A stretch of 15,565 nucleotides of DNA from an uncultured Opitutales bacterium (GCA_900548185.1 URJJ01000049.1:1-15565), one strand, 5' to 3'. Positions 8,108-15,565 are shown, counted from the first letter of the stretch. Program-made: numbers and translations. The notes: generated by a model not told the origin, from the letters alone.

Positions 8108-9381
8108 TGCGCCCCCTCCCGGCAGGCGCCGGTCTCGTTTTGGATTATCTGCTCAAGCGTCTGGCGGCGGCGTATGAGGACTGCCGAGCCGTCCTTTTTA
8201 AGCATCACTTCCGGGGATTCCGGGTAGGAATTGTAGTTCTTTGCGGCCATCGAAGAGCAGTATGCCCCCGCGCCGCCTATCGCCACGAGGTCCCCGCGTT
8301 CGGCCCTTTCGAGGGTGCGCGGGGCTAGCCCCTCGGGGTCCCCGGGGGCAGGGGTCAGTATGTCGCCGCTTTCGCAGCAGTGGCCTGACACGATGTATTC
8401 GGCCGTCTCACCCGTCGGGTTGCGGGGGATTGAGACTATCGGGTGCTGGGCGCCGTATATCGAGGGGCGCAGAATGTCGGTCATGCCCGTGTCGAGCTTC
8501 AGGAACCTGTATCCGCCGGCGCCCGTGTCGCAGACGTCCTGGACCGTGGCCAGCACGCAGGCGCAGTTTGCAAGGAGGAAGGTCCCCGGCTCAATCTCAA
8601 AGTGCAGCCGCCTGCCGGTCCTGCGCGCGAACCCTTCTACGAGGGCCGCCACGGGGGCGCCTATCTTTCCGAGGTCGGTGGAGGCTTCGCCGGCCATGCG
8701 CCCGACCTTGTAGCCGCCGCCCATGTTGAGGGTTTTCACGTCAGCGAACCGCTCCACCGTGCCGAGGCTCATTTCGGCCACCCGCTGCCACACCTCCGGG
8801 TCGGAACCGGAGCCTATGTGCGTGTGTATGCGGACTATTTTGAGGTTGTGCTTCGCGGCGGTTTCGAGTATCTGCGGGATGTATTCGTGCCATATGCCAA
8901 ACGACGATGCGGGGCCGCCGACGTTTGTGCGCTTCGTGCCGCCGGAGCCGAGCCCCGGGTTTATGCGCACGCCCAGCTCGCGGCCGGGAAGGGCCTCGCC
9001 GAAACGCTCTATCTGGCTTATTGAGCAGGCGTTGAATTTTACGCCGAGCGCGTCGAGGGAGGCGATGTCGTCGGGCATCTGCTGGCTTGAAATCGAAATT
9101 TTTTCCGGGGCGATGCCTGCGAGCATGGCGCGGCGGGCCTCGAAGGCGCTCGAGGCGTCGATGTGCAGCCCAAGGGAGTCGAAGAGCCTGAGTATGGCGG
9201 CGTTTGAGGCCGCCTTCATGGCGTAGCGAACGGTTATCCCGAATGCGCTGGGAAAGGCGAGGGCCTTGCGCGCCTGGGCTTCGAGGGCGGCCTCGCTGTA
9301 AACGTAGCACGGGGTTGAGAATTCGCCGGCTATTTTTCGTGCCGAATCCGGCGTCAGAAAATGGAGCTTTTCGATTTCCAT
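8104..9381 (-). CDS. lysA: Diaminopimelate decarboxylase (LysA)
   Basis: LysA is a pyridoxal-phosphate enzyme that decarboxylates meso-diaminopimelate to lysine, the last step of lysine synthesis and a drain on a peptidoglycan precursor. The 425-residue protein shows the fold-III alanine-racemase/decarboxylase layout. K56 in 'RYAMKAA' is the PLP Schiff-base lysine, 'HTHIGSG' (186-192) and 'GGGY' (221-224) bind cofactor, and 'EPGTFLL' (264-270) and 'CESGD' (336-340, with the active-site Cys from the other subunit) follow. 'AGAYCSSMAAKNYNS' (371-385) includes the conserved tyrosine at 374. The CESGD, late AYxxxMAxxYN and preceding RPSIYGA elements favour LysA over the related ornithine/arginine or carboxynorspermidine decarboxylases. 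The start is 18 bp beyond the dsbD stop. Only a weak ribosome-binding sequence precedes it, so coupling to dsbD is plausible. Confidence 0.92.
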   Translation of the reverse strand: MEIEKLHFLTPDSARKIAGEFSTPCYVYSEAALEAQARKALAFPSAFGITVRYAMKAASNAAILRLFDSLGLHIDASSAFEARRAMLAGIAPEKISISSQQMPDDIASLDALGVKFNACSISQIERFGEALPGRELGVRINPGLGSGGTKRTNVGGPASSFGIWHEYIPQILETAAKHNLKIVRIHTHIGSGSDPEVWQRVAEMSLGTVERFADVKTLNMGGGYKVGRMAGEASTDLGKIGAPVAALVEGFARRTGRRLHFEIEPGTFLLANCACVLATVQDVCDTGAGGYRFLKLDTGMTDILRPSIYGAQHPIVSIPRNPTGETAEYIVSGHCCESGDILTPAPGDPEGLAPRTLERAERGDLVAIGGAGAYCSSMAAKNYNSYPESPEVMLKKDGSAVLIRRRQTLEQIIQNETGACREGAQ

Positions 9382-9399
9382 AAAGCCGCAGAACCTACA

Positions 9400-11124
9400 C
9401 TATTTGCGCGCTTTGTCAATCGCTTCGATTAGCGCGGCCCGGGTGAGTATCTCGGGCAGCACTATGGGCGGGCGCGACGGGTCGGCGGGGTAGATTATGT
9501 TGAGCGGCACCCCGGAGCGGCCGAATTTCTGGAGTTCGCGCGATATTTCGGGGTTCTTGTCGGTCCAGTCGCCCACAAGGACCGCCACGTTGTTTTTCCT
9601 GAAGAGCTCGCGGGTGGATTCGAGGTCAAGCACGGCCTTTTTGTTTGCGATGCACGTCAGGCACCATGAGGCGGTGAAGTCCACGTACACGATTTTGCCG
9701 TCCCTTCTGAGCGATTCGACCATGGCCGGGCTCCACTTCGCGTGCGCCGCAGCGGGGGGCTCGCGCACGGCGGCGTTGCCCGCGAGGTATATTCCGAAAA
9801 GCCCGAGGACGGCGAGGGAGGCGTATGCGGCTATCCTCGTGCCCGCCCGGTGGAAGGGCGCGCTGTACTTACCGAAGATCCACAGCCCGAATGCCATCGA
9901 AAGGACGCCGAACAAAAGCTCCGCTATCATGTCCGCCCCCCTCTGCTTTGAGAACACCCACAGGAGCCATATGGCCGTGGCGAACATCGGGAAGGCCAGG
10001 AACTGCTTGAAAGTCTCCATCCACACCCCGGGCTTTGGCATCCGCCTTGCGGCCGCCGGGACGGCGGAGAGGATGACGTATGGGGCGGCCATCCCCGCGC
10101 CCAGCGAGGCGAAAATCGCCGCAGTGTCGAACCACGACGCGTCGGAGGCCAGCGCGAAGCCGAGCGCCGAACCCATGAAGGGCGCAGTGCAGGGGCTTGC
10201 CACCGCCACGGCGAGCACGCCCGAAAGCGCCGCCGCCGACCTGCCTTCGCGCCCGGCCTGCGCGCCGCCGAGCCGCGTGAATTCCGCGCCTATTTCAAAA
10301 ACCCCCGCAAATGAGAGGGCCATCGCGCAAAACAGCATGACAAGGAGGGCGACAAACAGCGGCTCCTGGAGCTGGAAGCCCCAGCCCAGCTCGTCGCCCA
10401 CCGCCTTGAACCACACGAGCGCCCCCGCGAGGGCGAGGAAGCTTGCCACGACGCCCAGCGAATAGAATGCGGCGTTTTCGAGGGCCTTTGCGCGGGACTT
10501 GCCGGCGTCCTTTGCAAAGGCGAGCACCTTGAGACCTATCACGGGGAAGACGCACGGCATGAGGTTCAGTATTATGCCGCCGAAAAACGCGCCGGCGGCT
10601 GCGAACATGAGCCTCCCCCAGCCGCCCCCTCCGGCGGCGGCGTCCTGCGCTTGCGCTTCGCGGGGCTGGGGGCCGCCGGGGCCTGCGGGGATTGTTTTCA
10701 ACGTCGTCCCGGCCGAGCCGGAGCCGGGGACGCACGACGAGCCGCACTCGAGCCACGAGGCGTCGGCGGCTATTTCGGCGGTTTTCCCCTCCCACGAGGC
10801 CGGGACGGAAATTTCAAAGGCTACGCTGAAGCTCCGGGGGTATGCGTTGACTTCCAGCCCCGCCTCCTCCTTCCTTTCAAACGGAGGCCACGACGCCTTT
10901 TTTACGGAAAACCCCTCGGGGAGCCTCCACGAAACCTCGGTGGGCAGGCCCGCCTGGCCGGGGTCTCGGTAGTAGACGTACAGGCCCTCGGGAATTTTGA
11001 AGTTGACGGACGCCTCAAAGGAGGAGCCTGCGCGCACCGGGCCCTCGGGCGCGGTCAGCGAAATCCCCACCTGCGCCGCGGCGGCGGAGAGCATTGTAAG
11101 GAGGAAAAAAACCAGCGTTCTCAT
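9400..11124 (-). CDS. Thiol:disulfide interchange protein, DsbD/ScsB-like
   Basis: DsbD-type proteins move reducing power from cytoplasmic thioredoxin across the inner membrane to periplasmic proteins. The 574-residue protein has three parts. A cleavable-looking signal peptide (1-17) leads a periplasmic N-domain with 'YYRDPGQAGLP' (51-61) and a C127-x3-C131 pair in 'WLECGSSC'. The membrane domain has about eight helices with the two redox cysteines C191 ('LMPCVFP') and C312 ('SPCTAPF'). The C-terminal thioredoxin domain carries the CxxC active site C488-LT-C491 in 'ASWCLTCIANKK'. The N-domain resembles ScsB/DipZ-type proteins more than the classical nDsbD. All expected cysteines are present. 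It is the first gene of the leftward run, facing away from mreB. The ATG at 11124 lacks a recognisable Shine-Dalgarno sequence but gives a perfect signal peptide start. Confidence 0.93.
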   Translation of the reverse strand: MRTLVFFLLTMLSAAAAQVGISLTAPEGPVRAGSSFEASVNFKIPEGLYVYYRDPGQAGLPTEVSWRLPEGFSVKKASWPPFERKEEAGLEVNAYPRSFSVAFEISVPASWEGKTAEIAADASWLECGSSCVPGSGSAGTTLKTIPAGPGGPQPREAQAQDAAAGGGGWGRLMFAAAGAFFGGIILNLMPCVFPVIGLKVLAFAKDAGKSRAKALENAAFYSLGVVASFLALAGALVWFKAVGDELGWGFQLQEPLFVALLVMLFCAMALSFAGVFEIGAEFTRLGGAQAGREGRSAAALSGVLAVAVASPCTAPFMGSALGFALASDASWFDTAAIFASLGAGMAAPYVILSAVPAAARRMPKPGVWMETFKQFLAFPMFATAIWLLWVFSKQRGADMIAELLFGVLSMAFGLWIFGKYSAPFHRAGTRIAAYASLAVLGLFGIYLAGNAAVREPPAAAHAKWSPAMVESLRRDGKIVYVDFTASWCLTCIANKKAVLDLESTRELFRKNNVAVLVGDWTDKNPEISRELQKFGRSGVPLNIIYPADPSRPPIVLPEILTRAALIEAIDKARK

Positions 11125-11136
11125 TGGAGCATTTAA

Positions 11137-11165
11137 TTAATCTTACTATGTTGACAAATCGTCAA
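11137..11165 (-). promoter_or_regulatory. Candidate promoter for the leftward dsbD-lysA operon
   Basis: Read on the minus strand, TTGACG (11165-11160) is a good -35 match. A 17-bp spacer then gives GATTAA (11142-11137), or 18 bp gives ATTAAT, both weak -10 matches. A start near 11130 would leave only a few bases before the dsbD ATG, implying a nearly leaderless message. This fits the missing ribosome-binding sequence but also weakens the prediction. It is placed by consensus only. Confidence 0.35.
11151..11165. repeat. Short inverted repeat TTGAC-N5-GTCAA between divergent promoters
   Basis: The two 5-bp arms (11151-11155 and 11161-11165) are perfect reverse complements around AAATC. Each arm is also the core of a -35 hexamer, one per strand. 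The symmetry may simply come from two back-to-back -35 boxes, or it may be a regulator's operator. Nothing in the window identifies a regulator. Confidence 0.6.
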
Positions 11166-11179
11166 ACAGTAAAGATTAT
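11151..11179 (+). promoter_or_regulatory. Candidate sigma-70-type promoter for mreB operon
   Basis: A perfect -35 hexamer TTGACA (11151-11156) is followed after 17 bp by GATTAT (11174-11179), which matches the -10 consensus at four of six positions. It sits in an AT-rich island within otherwise GC-rich DNA. It would start transcription near 11186, leaving about 40 nt of leader. A weak ribosome-binding sequence AAAGG (11213-11217) stands 8 nt before the mreB ATG. A second TTGACC occurs at 11179 but has no good -10 partner. Confidence 0.5.
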
Positions 11180-11225
11180 TGACCATATATTAAAAGGGTA
11201 ATTTTTTTACGCAAAGGCACTAAAG

Positions 11226-12245
11226 ATGGCAGGCTTCATTCAGGGTTTATTGTCGAACGACATAGGCATCGACTTGGGAACGGCTAACACGCTCGTTTAC
11301 GCCAAGGACAGGGGGGTGATAATGAGCGAGCCTAGCGTGGTGGCCGTTTACAACAATTCAAAGAAGGTCCTGGCCGTGGGCGAAAAGGCAAAGAGGATGC
11401 TCGGCCGCACCCCCGGCAACATAACCGCGCTGCGCCCCATGAAAGACGGCGTCATAGCCGACTTTGAAATCACCGAGGCGATGCTTCGCTACTTCATCGA
11501 CAAGGCCAGCACGCACATACACTTTTCCGCGCCCCGCGTGGTGGTCGCAGTCCCATCCGGGATAACGGAGGTAGAGCGCAGGGCCGTCAAGGAGTCGGCA
11601 ATCCGCGCCGGGGCGAGGCTCGTGTACCTGCTCGACGAGCCGCTCGCGGCGGCGATAGGCGTGGGCCTTCCTGTCTGGGAGCCAACGGCGTCGATGATTG
11701 TGGACATAGGCGGCGGCACGACGGAGGTCGCGATAATATCCCTTGCGGGCGTGGTGTACGCAAAGAGCGTCCGCGTCGGCGGCGACAAGATAGACGACGA
11801 GATTATCCAGTACATGAAGCGCGCCTACAACCTCATGATAGGCGAGCGCATGGCCGAGGAGATAAAGATAAAGGTCGGCTCCGCCTTCCCGCTTGAGGAG
11901 GAGCTTTCGATGGAGGTGAAGGGCCGCGATTCCGTGGCGGGGCTTCCCAAGACCCTCTCCATAACTTCCCAGGAAATACGCGAGGCCCTCGACGACACTT
12001 TCAACAAGATTACCGACGTCATAAGCGAGGCCCTGGAGCACTGCCCCCCGGAACTGAGCGCCGACCTTGTGGACAAGGGCATAGTCCTTGCAGGCGGCGG
12101 GTCGCTTATAAGGAACCTCAACCTCCGCATAACGGACCGCACCCTCGTCCCGTGCTTCACTGCGGAAAATCCCCTGCTTGCCGTGGCAAACGGCACGGGC
12201 GAAGTCCTGAACGACCTGTCATGGTGGACAAACGAGAACTCCTAG
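11226..12245 (+). CDS. mreB: Rod-shape determining actin homologue MreB
   Basis: MreB forms membrane-associated, ATP-dependent filaments that organise lateral cell-wall synthesis. The 339-residue length is standard. Actin-fold motifs are all visible: phosphate-1 'DIGIDLGTANTLVY' (12-25), phosphate-2 'IVDIGGGTTEVAII' (158-171), 'LDEPLAAAIG' (136-145), 'VRVGGDKIDDEI' (182-193) and the adenosine motif 'GIVLAGGGSLIRNL' (285-298). The N-terminal 'MAGFIQGLLSND' can serve as the membrane-touching segment. It leads a cluster with mreC, mreD and the PBP2 gene, the canonical elongasome order. The C-terminal 'VANGTGEVL' differs slightly from the usual 'ALGTGxxL'. The ATG choice is supported by the full phosphate-1 region just after it. 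Confidence 0.98.
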   Translation: MAGFIQGLLSNDIGIDLGTANTLVYAKDRGVIMSEPSVVAVYNNSKKVLAVGEKAKRMLGRTPGNITALRPMKDGVIADFEITEAMLRYFIDKASTHIHFSAPRVVVAVPSGITEVERRAVKESAIRAGARLVYLLDEPLAAAIGVGLPVWEPTASMIVDIGGGTTEVAIISLAGVVYAKSVRVGGDKIDDEIIQYMKRAYNLMIGERMAEEIKIKVGSAFPLEEELSMEVKGRDSVAGLPKTLSITSQEIREALDDTFNKITDVISEALEHCPPELSADLVDKGIVLAGGGSLIRNLNLRITDRTLVPCFTAENPLLAVANGTGEVLNDLSWWTNENS

Positions 12246-12259
12246 TATTTTGAATCGAA

Positions 12260-13108
12260 TTGTCCTCCGGGCGCAAAAGTACGGCCTACATAAACGTCGG
12301 CATCTTTGCCGCCTTGCTGCTGGTCTGCCTGTTTGCGCCGTCCTGCGCCCGCCGCGCCGCCACCAGGGCCTTTGAGGAGTTCCGCGCCCCGATAGACGCG
12401 CTGCCTTCGCACCTGCGGGACCTCCAGGTTTTCTGGGGCCTGCGCTCCAACACGAAAACCGACCTCATAGAGGCGGGGCGCGACCTCGCCCGCATGAACG
12501 CCGCATACCGGCTGAAGGTCATGGAAAACGACTCCCTGGCCGCAGAGCTGAAGCGTTACAGGAGCCTGCTCGGCATGCCGGCGGAGGGGATGTTCAGAAT
12601 GGAGGTGGCGCGCGTCGCAAGGCGCGACATGAACGGGTGGTGGCAGCAGCTCATAATCCGCAAGGGCTCCTCAAGCGGCATAAGGCCCGGGGACGCGGTG
12701 GTCTATTCGGGCGGGGTCGTGGGGCGCATAAAGAGCGTCGGCCTCAGCGAGAGCGTGGTGGAGCTTGTAAGCTCCGTGGATTTCCGCATGGCGGCGCATT
12801 TTGCGGGCGACAGCCGCCCCGTGATATACCAGGGGGCGGGCGAGCGCTCGTTCCACCAGGCCTCCGGACTGGTCACCGACGTGCACTCCGACATTTCCGC
12901 CTCCGCGGCGTCGCCAAGGCGGCTTGTAACTTCCAGCCTCGCGGGGACCTTCCCCGAGGGGCTGACAATCGGGACCGTGTCGGAGCTGCGCCTGGATCCG
13001 GACGGCATGTTCAAATCGGGGGCGGTCCAGCTCGCCTCGGACCTGTCGGCCGTCGAGGAGGTCTCGGTTCTCGTCAGGGTTGAAGGCGTTCCACCGGGGG
13101 GGCGATGA
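12260..13108 (+). CDS. mreC: Cell-shape protein MreC
   Basis: MreC is a bitopic inner-membrane protein whose periplasmic part activates PBP2 and links it to MreB. The 282-residue product has a short cytoplasmic head, one transmembrane helix (about 10-29), an amphipathic helical/coiled-coil region (about 60-103, ending 'LKRYRSLLGM'), and a C-terminal beta domain. The hallmark 'IIRKGSSSGIRPGDAVVYSGGVVGRI' region spans 132-157. The start is a TTG 14 nt beyond the mreB stop. It is the only usable start before the membrane helix, because an in-frame TGA lies at 12251-12253, and no Shine-Dalgarno sequence precedes it. Its stop overlaps the mreD start by 4 bp. Confidence 0.93.
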   Translation: MSSGRKSTAYINVGIFAALLLVCLFAPSCARRAATRAFEEFRAPIDALPSHLRDLQVFWGLRSNTKTDLIEAGRDLARMNAAYRLKVMENDSLAAELKRYRSLLGMPAEGMFRMEVARVARRDMNGWWQQLIIRKGSSSGIRPGDAVVYSGGVVGRIKSVGLSESVVELVSSVDFRMAAHFAGDSRPVIYQGAGERSFHQASGLVTDVHSDISASAASPRRLVTSSLAGTFPEGLTIGTVSELRLDPDGMFKSGAVQLASDLSAVEEVSVLVRVEGVPPGGR

Positions 13109-13641
13109 CTGTCTTTGGCAATTTCGACGCCAGATTTCCGGCGATGTTTGCGCTAAACTGCGCGATAATGCTTGCGCTTTCGCTTTTAAACGACGCTGCG
13201 GCGGGGGTGTCGGCGTATGTTTACGCGCCCGCCCTGATGCTCGTGGCCCCGTCGCTATTTCTCGGCAGATGGGGGGCGTTTGCGATGGGGGTTGCGGTCG
13301 GATTCATGTTTTCGGCGTGGGCGCCCGTCCGCGACGGCGCGCAGGCTGCGCTTTTCGGGGCGGCGTGCCTTGCGGTGCACGGGCTGAGGCACAAGTTCAG
13401 AAACCTGGATCCGATGGGGATAATGTGGCTCACGTGGGGGGTGAACATGGCGCTTTATTTCGCGTCGGTGGCCTTCATATTTCCGGCGGGCGTCGCGGGG
13501 GCCGGGGCGTACGCGGCCAGGGTGGCGGTTGACGCGGTCTTTTCGTCGGCGGCCGCAGCGCTTTTTTCGGCGTACGCCGTGAACCTGTTCAGGTCCGTAT
13601 TTTTCATTTTCGGTGTCAACCTTTCTGTGGGGGAGGACTGA
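13105..13641 (+). CDS. mreD: Cell-shape membrane protein MreD (by position and topology)
   Basis: This 178-residue, highly hydrophobic protein has about five predicted membrane helices in its span, for example residues 13-29, 37-54, 56-72, 105-126 and 138-172. MreD is an integral membrane partner of MreC in the elongasome and is poorly conserved in sequence. The call rests mainly on size, topology and location between mreC and the PBP2 gene, with ATGA overlap to mreC and 1 bp between its stop and the next start. No enzymatic motif is expected or seen. An unrelated small membrane protein in this slot would be unusual. Confidence 0.82.
   Translation: MTVFGNFDARFPAMFALNCAIMLALSLLNDAAAGVSAYVYAPALMLVAPSLFLGRWGAFAMGVAVGFMFSAWAPVRDGAQAALFGAACLAVHGLRHKFRNLDPMGIMWLTWGVNMALYFASVAFIFPAGVAGAGAYAARVAVDAVFSSAAAALFSAYAVNLFRSVFFIFGVNLSVGED
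13629..13637 (+). promoter_or_regulatory. Strong Shine-Dalgarno sequence setting the PBP2 GTG start
   Basis: GGGGGAGGA contains GGAGG at 13632-13636, ending 6 nt before the GTG at 13643. It lies within the last codons of mreD. It decides the GTG start over the later in-frame ATG, which would remove part of the membrane anchor. It is the clearest ribosome binding site I see in the window. Confidence 0.7.
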
Positions 13642-13642
13642 C

Positions 13643-15516
13643 GTGGAGAGGGATTCCAAGACGTATTCAAACAGCAATCCGAGGCTGTATCCGATATATT
13701 GCATATTCGCCGCGATGTTTCTCGCCCTGTTTGCGGCCCTGGCTTACAGGCAGCTTTTCCTGTACGACCACTACTCGAAGGTCGGCCGCCAGCAGAGCCA
13801 GCGGCGCATCGTAAAGCCCGGCGCCCGCGGGGACATATACGACCGGAAGGGGCGCCTCATAGTGGGCAACCGCCCGGTCTTTTCCGCCGTGGTTTATTCA
13901 AACGACGTCAACCCCGAGCTAATCCGGGAGCGCTCAAGGCTTTGGCGCGCCTACCGCGAGCGCGGCGAAAAGCCATCGGGCAGCCTTACGGTTGAGGCCA
14001 TGAAGAACGTCCTCCAGCGGCACATGGACGGGATAAACGGGATACTCGGCTCGTCGCACGACTTCGACTTTAAGGGGTTTTCGCGCAATTTCTCGACCCA
14101 CCGCCTTCTGCCGACCCCGCTTGTTGAAAACCTCACTATGACCGAGCACGCGGTGCTGGCCGAGAGGCTGGGCGTCAATTCCACCGTCCAGCTCTTCACC
14201 GACTCCGCGCGCTACTACCCATACTCGGACTACGCCGTCCACGCCATAGGCTACGTGCGTTCCGACTTCGAGCAGATTGACCCCGATTCGCCCGGGGACG
14301 ACCTGCGCACGTTCTCGTTCCGCGGCAAGGTGGGCGTAAGCGGCCTTGAGAAGGCGTTTGAGAACACCCTGACGGGCCGCAACGGCTTTGAAATCTGGAC
14401 GGTCGACCACGCCGGCAACAAGTACGAGCTTCTGGACGAGCTCAGCCCCGTCAAGGGCCGCGACCTCATATCTTCAATCGACATGGACGTGCAGGGGGCT
14501 GCCGAGGAGGCTTTCCCGCAGCGCAAGGGGGCCGTCGTCGCCCTCGACGTAAAAACCGGCGAGGTGCTCGCCATGCTGAGCCGCCCCGGCTACGACCCGA
14601 ACGCCGTCTCCCCGCGCATTCCCACGAAGCTTTTCAACGAAATCATGGAGCGCGAGGGCTTTCTGAACCGGGCGACCCAGGGGCTGTACCCGCCCGGCTC
14701 TACCTTCAAGATTCTGACATCCGTCGCCGGGGCCGAGTCGGGCGCCATAACTGCCGATTCGGTCTCCTACTGCACGGGCAGCTACAAGGTCGGCAACCGC
14801 GTCGTGCGCTGCCACAAGCTGTCCGGGCACGGCAGGGTTGACCTGGTTTCCGCGCTCGCCAAAAGCTGCAACGTTTTCTTTTACGAGCACGGCATAAAGA
14901 TGGGGATTGAACCCATCCGCGCCGCCGCCGTCGAGTTCGGGCTGGATTCGGACCCCGGCATCGAGCTTTCCGAAAACTTCTGGAAAAAGACGATAGTTCC
15001 GGGGCCTGAATACAAGAAAAAGTACAGGGAGTACGACGGCCCGTGGTCGGGGGGGGACACCGCAAACACCTCGATAGGGCAGGGCTACCTCCGCCAGACC
15101 CCCCTCCAGATGGCCTGCTTCATGGCGAGCTTTGCGGCCGGGCGCACCCGCACCCGCCCCTCGATGCTGCACGACCCCGCAAGGCGCACCGACATGGCAT
15201 ACCACGGGGCAAAGCCCATCGGCATAAGCCCCGAAATGTATGCGGCGATAGTCGAGGGCATGCGCAAGTCGGTAAAGGAGGGCACCTCGAAGCGCGCGGA
15301 CGTGGGGTGGGTTTCGATGGCCGCCAAGTCTGGGACTGCCCAGATATTCCCGAACAACAGGCCGCTTACGCTGGCTTGGATGGTGGCCTTCGCCCCGATT
15401 GAGGATCCGGAAATAGCGGTTTGTGTCGTGGTTGAGGGCGAGGAGCCGGGGGACGCGGCGGGCGGAAAGACCGCCGGCCCGATTGTAAAGGAGATATTCT
15501 CGGAGTACTTCAAGGA
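13643..15516 (+). CDS. mrdA: Penicillin-binding protein 2, elongasome transpeptidase (3' end missing)
   Basis: PBP2 is the class B transpeptidase that cross-links peptidoglycan during cell elongation, working with RodA, MreC and MreD. The visible 624 residues comprise a cytoplasmic head, one membrane anchor (about 15-37), and the pedestal beginning 'GARGDIYDRKGR'. The transpeptidase domain follows with all three active-site motifs: S353-T-F-K356 in 'YPPGSTFK', S408-C-N410, and K562-S-G-T565 in 'KSGTAQ'. The Cys/His-containing segment before S408 ('RCHKLSGHGRVDL') matches the PBP2 pattern. The GTG start with a strong Shine-Dalgarno sequence lies 1 bp after the mreD stop. Genomic sequence stops at 15516, at codon 625. 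The frame stays open through the adapter to 15565, so residues read after K624 are false. Probably only a short C-terminal tail is lost; rodA would be the expected next gene. Confidence 0.95.
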
Positions 15517-15565
15517 CTGTCTCTTATACACATCTCCGAGCCCACGAGACCCTAAGACATCTCGT
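15517..15565 (+). other. Illumina Nextera adapter read-through (non-biological)
   Basis: The sequence CTGTCTCTTATACACATCT (15517-15535) is the 19-base Tn5 mosaic end used in Nextera libraries. It is followed by CCGAGCCCACGAGAC (15536-15550), the read-2 adapter arm, then CCTAAGAC (15551-15558) in the i7 index position and ATCTCGT (15559-15565), the start of the P7 side. The match is perfect over every fixed part. These bases are library artefact left at a contig end and should be trimmed. Confidence 0.98.

Noticed and set aside
11358..12041. A 227-codon minus-strand ORF inside mreB
   Set aside because: It is antisense to a fully conserved MreB with all nucleotide-binding motifs and has no recognisable domain.
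15085..15531. A 148-codon minus-strand ORF at the right end
   Set aside because: It starts inside the Nextera adapter ('MYKRQ' start) and lies antisense to the PBP2 transpeptidase domain; it is an artefact.
15517..15535. A Tn5/IS50-type transposon end
   Set aside because: The 19-bp mosaic end is followed directly by the Illumina adapter arm and index, so it is library chemistry, not a natural insertion.

Overview
The window is a GC-rich, gene-dense bacterial contig fragment with mostly housekeeping and cell-envelope genes. Both ends cut through a gene. Gram-negative features (AsmA-like protein, DsbD, MreBCD-PBP2, diaminopimelate-type lysine/peptidoglycan synthesis, AmpG-like permease) combine with a bacterial SET-domain methyltransferase and an Agl23-like GT-C membrane glycosyltransferase. 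That mix suggests a PVC-superphylum bacterium, perhaps Verrucomicrobiota (Opitutae-like). The placement is an inference from gene content and style, not from a marker gene or a search.

Layout. Positions 1-815 (+) hold the C-terminal part of an AmpG-like MFS permease. Positions 816-1216 are a gene-free convergent gap. From 11124 down to 1217 (-) lies a tightly packed seven-gene run in the order dsbD-like, lysA, YbgC/FadM-type thioesterase, Agl23-like glycosyltransferase, large AsmA-like protein, panB and SET-domain methyltransferase. Five of the six junctions are 4-8 bp overlaps or a 1-bp gap, and the sixth is an 18-bp gap. An AT-rich 101-bp divergent intergenic region (11125-11225) carries candidate back-to-back promoters. 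From 11226 (+) runs the elongasome cluster mreB-mreC-mreD-mrdA (PBP2). PBP2 is cut at the contig end.

How the genes fit together. The rightward operon builds the rod-shape machinery: MreB filament, MreC/MreD membrane partners and the PBP2 transpeptidase; RodA would be expected just beyond the end. The leftward operon mixes envelope tasks (periplasmic thiol supply by DsbD, diaminopimelate/lysine balance by LysA, membrane glycosyl transfer, AsmA-like lipid handling) with pantothenate/CoA synthesis (PanB), acyl-CoA hydrolysis and a protein methyltransferase.

The last 49 bases (15517-15565) are not genomic. They match the Illumina Nextera (Tn5 mosaic end) read-2 adapter followed by an 8-base index. 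I see no rRNA, tRNA, CRISPR array, prophage or insertion sequence. I do not find a convincing new biological system. The most unusual items are an EF-hand-type loop in the Agl23-like protein, the SET methyltransferase with a basic tail coupled to panB, and the overlapping divergent promoter region.
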